Assembly: GCA_948146395.1 (NCBI GenBank)
Contig: OX411551.1
Coordinates: 46,890,854-46,954,853, forward strand
Reading direction: 5' to 3'
DNA from: Fragum whitleyi
Taxonomy: Eukaryota > Mollusca > Bivalvia > Cardiida > Cardiidae
DNA: 64,000 bases
The position numbers and the translations under genes are program-made. The notes beneath the pieces were generated by a model, which was not told where the DNA came from, did no database searches, and was given only the letters and a program-made list of their open reading frames with translations. Within the stretch, counting starts at the first letter, position 1. Every line of letters starts with the position of its first letter. This document shows positions 33,201 through 45,200 of the stretch, piece by piece.

Positions 33201-36200
33201 TGTTGTTAAACAGCCAAGCTGAAATTCTTGGACAAGTACTATAAGCCTGAGGGGCCTTTAATGGTGGTTACTATCAATCCTCCCGAAGATCTACAGGTCC
33301 TAGGACAAGTTTTGATCACTGAAAATCCATAGTTATGTGCCAGGAGCTTTGCTATACACAAGCCCAATTTTTACAATGGCACAATTACACAAACTCTAGA
33401 TCTGTATTTTTTTAATCTTGACCCTATTTAGTGTGTGGTCAAAGGGAATGAATTGATGAAACATTTCGCATGAGTACCCACAACGTAGTATATGATGAAT
33501 GAGATAAATTGTCATTTTGAAATAGAAATAACTAGTTCTGTGGGTGCCAATGCTTGGCTAGATGATCCAGATAAAAACAAGAGCATTGCCTACAGGTGCC
33601 TACGCTCGGCTATCAAGTGCTGGATGGTGAGAAAAAATCTAAGTCGAAAAAGGGGCATAATTTGCACAAAATGCATCTAGAGTTATCCCCCTTGATCGTA
33701 TAAGTTGCTCTTTTGATGGTGAACATGTGTGCCAAGTTTTAAGTGAATGCCTTCAGTAGAACCAGAGATATAACAAAATGTCAAAGTTTTCCCACAACGA
33801 CAACGACGACGACATGGAGGCTATAGCAATACCTCGGTTTTTCTCTGAAAACAGCCGAGCTTAAAATCTTAGTAAAAAGGGGCATATCACACAGTTGTCC
33901 ACAGTAGATCATATAGTGAACACATATGGAAAGTTTCAAGCAGATCTCTATACAATTGTATTTTAAATTATGACAGAGATACAACGACAGCACGATGAAA
34001 AACTTTCAATTTTTATGTTCTAAAACAGCCAAGCAAAAAGGAATGACAACTTTCACATAAGAAGAAAGATAAATTTATACACTATGTAATATTAATTCGA
34101 AAAATTTTCAAATTTCCTTATTTTCGAAATTATTCTTGATATTCAGCCATTCCTGTTGAGTGAATCCTCTCTGTAAATTCCTCATCTATTTCAACCATTT
34201 TTGTCCAGAATGTAAAATGACCATCAACCCAGCCTGGTATTAACATATTCTGAAAAATAAAACAAAAAATCATCACATTACTTGGCCCAAAACTATACAA
34301 CTTTTTGCATGCTCTAATGAGAATTTTCTCAAACTATAGCTTGAAATTAAACCTTTTATTTTGTATGAACATAAAAGATGATATTAATAAGTTATAGATA
34401 ACAACTTATTAATCTCACTTTCTATGTTCCACATTTATTTAGATTCTTGATTTAGCCCACAACTGATTTTCTTTTGAAAACCAGAGAAGTTTAAGTTCCT
34501 CAAACTAGGTAAAATTTTAATTTTACATTTCATTTGGCTAAATGAGATATCCTTGCACATGATATATTCTGAACCAGAATTATCCCTGCAAGGGTTATTT
34601 AGCAGTTTATCTATTTGTAAATCAGCAATCTTTTACTGAATCCCAAATTGAGTAACCATTTGATTTCTTCACACTTTCTTCTCAAATATTTACTTAACTT
34701 AATTCCAAATACTTAAAGCGTCAAAATGTGAAAAAACTTCAACGAAATTCACTGTATGATTTGTATAAGGCAAAAAGTATCAAATCAATGTATTGAGGAT
34801 TTTGAGCAAAATCTATTGTGTTGAAAATATTGGGTGTGTTGCACACAGTTTCATCTATGTCATACCTGAAATATTCTGTGGGGCAAACTGAAGCCTCAGC
34901 AAATTGGTTGTTACAATACACTGGGAAAAAAATCAATGATATGGTACTTTGAAAAAAAAAAAAAAAAAAAGAAAATGCACCCAATAATTTTATGTGAAAT
35001 GGATTTGTAAATACCTTTCATACATACTTGATGCAATCTTGTAAGTTTTCATAACCCAATCGCCCATCTTCTCTCAGTACTGATGATAAGTGGTTTATTT
35101 TTGTTGACCTTTTGATCCCCGAAAGTCCTTAAATCAGGTCTTCTGCCCCTAGCTGTTCTGTTAGATGATAGGCTGCCTTCTCATTTTAACATTTAATCAG
35201 TCCAGCATAATTCTAATAGGTTCAGGAAGACTAACTTTGTCTGGAAATTAGAAATATCGCTTGTAAGTGGTCAATACAGTAAATACACAATTGGAAAATT
35301 CATTCATATATAAGGTGATTGCTTTAGGAATTATTGTAATTTATATTGTGAATAGAATGCACAGTGCTCTCAATAAGCAGACATCAACATCCAAAAGTTT
35401 AGAAATTAGATCTGGAAAATCAGACTGACGTAAAAAAACGTCTTGAGATTAAAAAAAAAAAAAACACCCTGATTTTGACCCTGGATGTTTTTGATAATCA
35501 ACACGAGCATACATTATAGCTGACAAAAATGTGTAACATACATGGTATAGGACAGTTGCCATAACTACCATCTTTGCTTACGCAATCTTGTCAGGTTGGG
35601 AACGCATCATTACAGCATCTGACATTCTCTTTGTCAATACAGATTGTGAGGGTCCTTTGATAGGACTTTTGAAACAAATGAAATTCCAATCAGGGGAATA
35701 TTCCTAAGATCAAACGATTCATCTACAGAGCAATTCCAAATAGAAACTTCAGTTTCTCGTATTAGTTTCCAAAATTTATATAAAGAAATAAAGGGTAATT
35801 GTGCAACCAAACTTTGTACCTACAGCTTAAAGTAAAAGCTATAAGTTTTAACACTTGGAAGTTTTTATTTAAAGACTGACCAACCAAGAATAATGGTCTT
35901 TGGGAACAATTAAAGTTATTCTAACAAGGAAAGAAGGTGTTTGGAGGGGGGATTCCTTAGTTTGAAAAAAATTCCTGAAATTCCAACATGGAATTACAAA
36001 AATTCCTGATTTTGGCCCTGTACAATATACTCTAAAAACACATGTTGCTTAAATAGGACATAGGGTCGAAGATTTATTGGTATGAATCTACATAAATCAA
36101 CACAATTTGATATATCCATTTCCTATAATTCTTCTATACCTTTGGGTAACAAGGTTTAATATGGGTTTGATAATATTTGGAATTATGAATTTTTAGCCTA

Positions 36201-39200
36201 ATTCATTAAAACCATGGAATCATTTGTTAATTTCGCATTCGAATCCGAAGGACTCACTGTTTATTGAGTTGTAAGTTGTCTTATATTTGTAAATAACTTG
36301 TTTTGAGCCCTATAGGACAAGATTCTATTACAAATCATCAAATGTCAGCTTTTTACATACCTTCTATGTGCTATTCTTCTCAAAGTGAAAGGAAAAAGGC
36401 AAAAAAAGATTCCAAACGGAAACTCCATTTGAAAACGGCAGCCATTTTGGATTGGGATTTCTATAGACTGGAGACTTTTTAGACTTGGATATTATCAACT
36501 GCATTCGTTTAGGTAAAGTAAATATGCATGTAGATATTTTTTTTAAAAGTATTTTCAGAAACTATGGCTGTATTTACAGATATTTAAAGATATTTTCTTT
36601 AGAATAATAAGATTTTTTCTTTTCTGAGTATATTAAGAATTTTTTTCATTATTTTTTTATTTTTTTTTTTGGGGGGGGGGGGGGGGCTTCATATTTCACA
36701 TGTATGATGATTGCTTGGGATATGACCTTTCTGTTAGAAAAAGTTCTTGGCAATCAGTCAAGGTCAAGGTCATTTTTCAAGGTCAAATTTGTAAAACTTT
36801 ACATTTTCTAACTTTGTAATGGTAGGTGATAAAGCATTGATATTTTACTTATGAATTGCTTGTTACAAAGCCTTTTGGTGGATAGTGAAGTCAAGGTTTT
36901 TTGCCAAGGTCAAGGTCATTTTTTGAAGGTCATTGATTTTCAGCATAAAAACTTGAACATTGGACAAAACATTTCAATGGTAAGTGAAAGATTGATTGAA
37001 TGGAGTTTACACCGCATTCAACATTTTTTTAGTTATATCGCAGCATGAATTTTCCTCACAGTACTGATTTCTTTCACATGAAATGTTTAAGTTAGAAAAG
37101 TACGCCCCTAACAAAAGTTTAAGTTATTTTACGCTTGCTGAAAGTGTCTTTCCGCCTCCATAAAAATGCTAAGTCTGTAAAATCCATCTCTAGAAAAATT
37201 TAAAGTGTTGAAGTACGCCTGTAAACATCAATAGAAATGAAATTCCGCTTCGAATTCATTTTACGCCCGTAATTTCTGATGTATTCCGCCAGTACTTTAT
37301 GATGTAGCAGAGACGTAAATTTAACTTACGCCTGAGTTACAAGCGTAAATGACCGTTTCCGCTTCATTTACGTCTCATTTACGCCTATTTTCCAAGCGGA
37401 ATCCGCTACATTTTTTCGTACGGGATGACTTCGTATATTCCCTTCAGGCCTGTAAGTCCTCTGGTCCTCTAGTGTGGTGTCCAAGGTCTAGAGGTAGAGC
37501 GCCAGCCTCTTAACCAAAAGGTCCTGATTTCGATTCCTGGGATCGGCTATCTCGGTCCTTTCATTGGCCCACATGTTCGGCATGAGTACTGGTAGATTTT
37601 CCAGGAAGCAGAATCTAGAGGGACTAATCCAAGTTGTATGAACTTGTTGTAAAATAAATAGGTTTAGACCAAGTCCCCATGGTAAAAAGGAAATATCACC
37701 TGCATGTGCACATATCAAATAAGAAATGAAGAAATAGATAAATAAATAAATAGTTAAAAAGCTCTAGACAAAAAAAATGTCTTACCAGAGTCTCTAACCT
37801 TGGCTGTCAGAATGATATCCCAGTAACTGATAGTGATAGGTAGTATAGATGTATGTCAATATATCAACCATGCCTAGTTCATAAAGGAGACTTTTTGTCT
37901 CACAGCGTTTGATTCAATAGTTTTTGACACAACTCCTTGTTTACAATAATATTGGAAATCCAATTAATGGATTGGTCAAGAAAGCATAAATTCGAGTTCT
38001 ATTGTCAAACATTGTTGACCTGTCACTCATTATTTTTCGTGAACTATCGTTAACATCCACGTGGTTATTAAAAGAATTTTATATTAATATCAAATGAAAT
38101 ACTGCAATTGTTATGAATGGATCCGAAGCGCAGTGGTCTAAGCCGTTTGCCAATTAGTCATTGAACTGACAATCCCAGTTCGTATACACGGTGAGGCAGT
38201 TGGATACAGTAAATTTCTCAAACTGTTTTAATTTAAATTTTATTATCAAGTAAAGGGACAATTTTATTGCCTCTTAACTTTCTTGTTTATAATATATCAT
38301 ACTTATCAAATATTGGTATTTATTTTCTTAATAAAATCTCTCAGTCATTTCTTTAATTTGACGGAATTATTCAGCTGTAGTCACCTACTCAAGCTGAGGT
38401 CACAAGGCTCTTAATCTTCATTTTAGCCATTTTTGTCTCTCTAAACAGCACCAAAGCGACTGAATTGAATTATCTTCTACTTTTGTTAATGACATTTAAT
38501 GCTAATTCAAGGATATTGTAACTTTATTTTTATACTGTACAATACATTTCACAGTGTTTTTTCTCTATCTTTGATTGGAACCCTATAAAGGACCTGTTCC
38601 CAATGCCAAAAGGTGACATTTTTTCCCAAAATCATGAAAAAATCCCAGTTTACCTAGGTTAAGGACCTTTCCAAACTCTTATTATGAAAATAAAGAATCA
38701 AACCTGTTGTTCCTAAGTTTTATTGTAATTTGAATGTCTTAAGAGACAGAGAAAATTTAATTCTGGAATTAAATTATACAGAGTTTTGGTCCAAAACCCC
38801 TGTAATAAGATTTTTCCCAATCTTTGTGAAAATAACACAATAACACATTCTTTAATGCTTTTCGGTGGTTTATCGAGAAATAACGCTAGATTATTCCTAG
38901 ATAATCTCACCGCAAAAACAGTGAAATTATCAAAATTTTATACCCTGCTTTTGTGCATTTCACCCTATTTGACGTCATCCATGCGGGGCGAAATAAGTGA
39001 CGTCACAATGAACGTTGCATAGCAATCATGAGCAAAATGACGCCCTAAACGAAAATATGTCCTAGAAATTTCACATTTTGTTTCATTTTTGCATTTAAGA
39101 AATAGAATAATCGTTTGTTCTTTGTGTAAGATCGATTTATATTTCATTTCGTGAGCAACAAAAGCTTTATTTTCACTTGTGGCTCTGAAATTTTAACCAT

Positions 39201-42200
39201 TTTTTGAATTTAAAAATTGTTGTTATGTGCAACTGTTGTATACAATCTGTTACTGTTGAAGTTCTAATAGAGATGCTCCTATATAACCCCACACCTTCTT
39301 CTGCCAACCATTTTTTATGCATTCAGAAAATTCAAAGCCTCATCTAAACCTCCATCCCCACCGGATCAATGTCAGTGATTTCAATGGAGGTAAATGCTAC
39401 TTTTCCCAACCAAATAATTGTTTGTAACAAAACAAACACACGGATTAGCTAATGTTATAAACCAGATGACAAAAATGAGAAGGGATGAAATTTAAATTCT
39501 ATACAGACATTAACTTAAAGTGTGGAAATAGATAAAGATAGTTTGGCGTAATTCCCAAAATGTAAAAATAATTCCAGACAGTTGTTATTTCATACATACA
39601 AAAACGATAAGATCATTTTTTTTACTCAAATTTTTAGTTTTTTCCACTCACTTAAGCCATATGTTATGAGTGCATTATCGTTAAAATAAGCAGGACATAT
39701 GCACTCAGTGTCAAATGTATGCTCTGAGCCCAACCAGGTCTTTTTCACACTTGAATCCAGTAATTATACAACAAAAGAAAAATGAAATTTTGAACAGTAA
39801 TGCAAGGGGCTCATGCCAAATAAATCTGTGATTGAATCTAAATGACTATTTAATACTGAAAAGAATGTGAAACCAACTTTAGGCTTGTCTGGCGTATTTA
39901 CACTGATATTTTCTTTTGTTCCACACTCGGTTTGAACTTTTATTGTGCCAAACAAATCACTGTTGTGAAAATTAACTTTGCACACAAAGAAATGAAAAAA
40001 GGTACGGTCAAAATATCACAAACTCTGACATCCGTAAACATGCCTCATTAACTGAAAGATCGCTTAAATGACACTTTCAGTTCCTCTTTGCCACAAAGTT
40101 TCAATATTGATATCATCATTTCTTCAACATGTTTGTAAATTGCAATGGGCCTTTGCAAAAATTGCCAAGTTCATAGCTTTTTTTTATTCTATCACAAGCA
40201 CATATGGCTTTGTGTTTCTTATAAGAAAAAGAATTATCTTATTTTCATTTCATAATCGGACAACTTAAATACAAAAAGAATGGATAGTTTAAACTGAGAT
40301 TATGGCATTAGTAACAACTCGAAAAATGTTTTATACAAACAACAATTAACTATTGAGCAGGCTACATATTGTATGATTTAAGGTTATTTGATAACAATTG
40401 GATTTTTATCGAAAAATACTAATGGTTCATGTAATATTAAGGGCACTAAATTAGCCAAGAAAAAGCAGTATGTCCAAGTATATTGTATATCAAAATGAAG
40501 CTACTTTTGAGCACAAGCAGTTGAGCAACATAAGACCGCCATAGCTATAGCGTTAAAGCCATAACATTGTGGAAAAGGGTCATTTTGTACAGAACAAGCA
40601 ACTGCATGATGGTTGGATAAAATTGGCTCATATTTTAACAAAGCTAATATTTCCACTAAAATGTTAACTTTCTATAGACAGTTGTAGTTTCTACATATGA
40701 CCACAGACATAATGTCTTAAGTGATGTCCTAGGTTTTACTAAGGAGGAAGGGACATGAAAAGCTGCTTAGAGATTATTCAAATACCTAAATATGTACACA
40801 CCAAATAGAAATTTATTTACTCATACTTGCATTGTTATCATTTTTATTGCAGATTAAATTTGCAGATGGAGACCATACATTCAAAAACTTGAGGGACTTC
40901 AAACCCAGAAATGAGATTAGCCAAGAATTTAGGGATTGTTTGAACTCAAGATCGAGCTTTGTAAAACAGTTTGAAGAAATCAGTAAGTTTTTCATTAAAA
41001 TCATAGATAAATATTAATTTTCAGATAAGCAAATACCAAAACTTAAAATAGCCTTTTTTGTTAAGTTATCAATGATAACATTTCACTTGAATTTTATTGA
41101 ACCAAAAAAAATAAACCAAGTTTATAGCTCTTGCTGTCATATACCAGGTTATAGCTATAGGCGTGATTCCAATCTGTCCTTCTGTGCACATATCCTTTAA
41201 CTTTTTTGCTTGTTTACACTATAAAGTCGAACAAACATTATTGGAATCCTTTGAAACCTTAAAAAGATGATGGAAGGGTCATAAGGAACACTGACTTTGA
41301 AAATGGGAGATAATCTGTTGGGGAAATGGGGAAAAAGAGGTCTTATGGAATTTCATTCCCTACAATTTTCTTTCGTTTACATGATAATTTAAAGTACTCA
41401 GATAAAATTAGATTAAAATTCTATAAATTTCATATCATAAAGATTGATTCATGAGATAAACAAAGCTTCAATATTTCGGATCATCTTGATTAAATGCAGG
41501 TAGCTTTTGAAAATTTAAATGTGATATATTTTGTTACCTGTCTTGAAAGCAAGGGTTGTCTAAAATTAAAAAGCAATTTCTAAAATGAAACATAAAATTG
41601 GGAGAGAAACAAGTTAAAATCAAGAATATTGATTAATATTGTAGCATGTCATTTTTTATGTTATCATCTCTTTACAGTGACACGACTTACTTTAGTTCAT
41701 GACAGTGCTGCTGAAGGCTCCATACAAAACGCAGATACATGTATAACAGGTATTGATTTCTAGCTTAGCTTCTTTTTGTTTATAAAGAGGAAATGAAAGG
41801 TACTATATGTCTATTTTCACCTGCACCTCCATGTACATATATCTCATTCATGGAAAATCCCTTGTCACATTGCTCAACCTCAGCTTTTTGACAAGACCCT
41901 CTTACTGTATGTGTGACAAAGAAGTCACTAGAGATGTAGAAGAGGAGTTTTTCATGACTCACTAGTCTACTTTAACTTAAACCAGTAAAACTGTAAAATT
42001 AAATGGTGTATGTGAGCTAATGGTCTTCAAGCCATCCATCTGATTTTGTACCATGCATTACACATACAATTATGGATGGATTTCGAAATGACTTAACACA
42101 ATCATTCCCTTGAATGAAGAGATGTGGGATTTTTGTCCTTAATATACATGTATCAAAGGTTAAGGTCTTTTTTGTCAAGAGCATAATTTCTAGATCTATT

Positions 42201-45200
42201 GGTGGATTTCAAAATAAATGGGTAGCATATTCCCCTTAATGTGTGAAAGTGTAATTTAAAGTAATGATTTATTGTAGGTCTAGCTCACATTTTAAAGTCA
42301 AATGATAGGGGAATGTATAGTTGTTGTAATGTGGCGACAATTTACTTTTTGCCAGGGGGCACAAGGTTCTGAAAGAATATGTGCCATACCAGGTTTGAAC
42401 CCTGGACCACATACCTGAAGAAAGAGAACTTTATGCACTACCAACTGTGTCCATGGAAGTAATTATTGATTATAAATAGGAATAGAAAACATGAGAGAAA
42501 GGGAGAAAATGCTTTCATAAAGCAATTTCTCTTTTTGTCTCAATGTTTTATACACTTTTTTTTGTCCCAATCACAAAAATAGAATGGTATATAGTAATAT
42601 ACTTTTGACGTAGAAAAAATAACTTCTGATACAATTTTGTTGGGTGGGCTCAAGATTTTTGAAGAAAGACTTCATAAATTATAAAAAAAATCCAATATCA
42701 GAGATTTAAAGCCTGCATGGAGCACATAGTTAAGATTAAAACAAAGTAGATCAGGCCTTTGTTAAAATGTTAAAATGATCTTGGAAATGATGGCCAGCTG
42801 TCTTTTATTAGAGGTCTCAAGATTTCTAAAAATCACAAAATAAGAGCATAGGGCTCTATTTGAATTTTTATGTCATCCTAATTTTAAAGAAAGAATAATG
42901 AGGAAAACTTAATTATTAGCTCAGCCAGAGGTCAGCAAGCTGACCTTGAGTCGTCCTGCATCTGTCTATACATCTGTCTGACAACCTTTTCTTTTAACAT
43001 ATCCTCTCAAACCAATGTGCAGATTTTAATGAAACTTGGTAGAAATGTTCCTTTGGTGAGCCTTAAAATGTTAAAAGAAATTTTGATTGACCCCAAAATA
43101 TGGGAATTCATTTTTTGCTCTTGAAAGACATTTCTCCTCCCAAACCATTTTGGGTTGATTTCAATGAAACTTGACATGGGTGTTCATTGGGTAACCCTTT
43201 TGTTGTATTGTTAAATAAATTGTGATTTATTTCCAAAAATGGGCCTGGGGGAAACTGGAGGTATTTTCACTATAATATGTATAAATATGTTTTGCTCCCA
43301 AACCATTAAGCCTATTTCAATGAAACTTGGGTGATACTGTACTTAAATAGTTAAAATAAAATTGTCGACCCCAAAATAAGGGTGTGGTGGTGGGGCCTTT
43401 ATTCTTTGAAAATCTTCTCCTTCTCTCAAACCATTTGGGCAGATTTCAATGAAACTTGGTATGGATGTTCCTTAAGCTTAACTTGCCTAACTTTGTTAAA
43501 AAAAATTGACCCGGTCAGACCCCTAAATATGGGCAGGGCAGAGCAGGGCTTATTTTCACTATAGAATCTTTAAAAGTCTTCTCCTCCCCAATCATCGGTC
43601 ATATTTTAATGAAACATGGCAATTTCATTTCTTCAAAAAAATTCTCACGACAGATTTTTCGTCTTTTTTAGATGAACCCGAGACCAGGATAAATTATCAC
43701 CCTCTTGCAGCAGAAAACAATCTCAATAGTCATGGTAAGTTATTGCTCTTTTAATGCCCTCACAATGATAGATGGGGGGGCATTTTTTTGTCTGTTTGTC
43801 CACTAGTCTGTTGATCTGTGAGTTTGTTATGGGTATACATACCTTTAAGTTTTTCCAGCAGCAGGATTAGCTGTTAAGATATAATGTACATGACATTATT
43901 TGTCTCTTTAAACTAGTAGGTAATGATGAATAAGTGACTTTTCAGATATTAGAAGATTGAAAGAATAATTTTAATGAAATCTCTAGTTTCAGCAATTTTG
44001 ACACTTATTTGAATGAAAACCAGTGATTTTTATAGACAATGGTCCCCAGCATAACTCAATGTACTGTTTTGCTTTAGATATTTATGAATAATCATTTCTA
44101 GTGAAATGAGTCATCCACAGATTAAAAAGATAAAGCATAATTTACATATGTGCCATTTAATATAAGTGACATAACTAAACATCAGGTGATTTTAAGAATA
44201 TGCTGAAAAAAGCTTTTGATGACAAACTAGATTTGTTGTTACGACTTTTTATCAACATATTTTCAAAAGATCTATCATATTCAGCCATTTCCCGGCCTTT
44301 TCCCATTCTTTGCGTTTCTCCACATCAAACCATCTTTTCGGTTGCCATTGTAGCGCTGTCATCTGGAAGAGTCTTAGACTGTCAATCTAAAGGACCTGCC
44401 TTTGATCTCCATCGGCAGTGCTAATCCTATCAAACAATTAATCTAGCACCTTTGGGTTAATATTATCAGACCTATGTGGGTAAGCAGCTGGAGGCTTAGG
44501 AAAGGCTGAAATGGTGGAAATGGTGTGAGAAGTACAAGGAATCAATTTTTAGGGGCTTCAGCTGCTGTTAAATGACTGAACCACTTTAAAAAGTGGCATA
44601 AAACCCCATTCAAATAAACAAATCAAACATTTTTGTTTTTTTTACAAATAGGTCAAGTAGAATGTATTAGGTGAATTCCTACTTTGATATCATTTGTAAT
44701 TTTGCTCAATGAAGTAGATTACTTATGTTGTTCTTCTATATTTTATTCTTCAGGAGTTACCAGAACTGTCCATATTGAGAACCTTGTGGCTCCTTCGATC
44801 AGTAGGCGTGTGAGACCACTGAAACAAAAGCATGTGAATGACCTGATGACAAAGTTTGAGCAAAGAAAAAGCCAGGGGAAGCTGTTTTTAGGTTTACTGA
44901 CTAAGGGGCGCTTGGAAGATGTTGGTCTTGAGGGGATGGTTGAAATTGAGACCATTGGTGGAAACCACAGCAGGGCTGCACTCCAGAACCTGTATCAAGA
45001 CGGAAAGTGGGGAAGTCCCTTTGTTCTCTGTACTGTTTTCAAAGGACTTTCAGACGAAGAGGTGCTACAAAAAGGGATGACGCACAATATCATTGACCAG
45101 GATGCATGTGAAATGACATTCATTCAGAAAACAAGGGTGATAAGACGGATTAAAAAGACGGGACATAGATGGTCTTCGACAGCAAAAGAAATTTTTGGTT

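Larger units (their letters stand above)
31223..37425. mobile_element. 6.2 kb element with dense subterminal GCGTAA/GCGGAA motifs
   Basis: The left end TCCTGTACGAAAAA (31223) mirrors the right end, TCCCGTACGAAAAA on the minus strand from 37425. The outer 400 bases on the left and 350 on the right are packed with short motifs of the form (A)GGCGTAAA and AAGCGGAAT in both orientations; the left side also has a 150-base tandem duplication (31326 and 31476). Such arrays are typical of transposase-binding subterminal repeats. The interior contains other dispersed repeats and exon-like minus-strand segments but no recognisable transposase. No long target duplication. Confidence 0.65.

Noticed and set aside
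39764..39985. 73-codon minus-strand frame in gene B intron 1
   Set aside because: No ATG, no splice signals at useful places and no recognisable motif; such lengths arise by chance in this AT-rich DNA.
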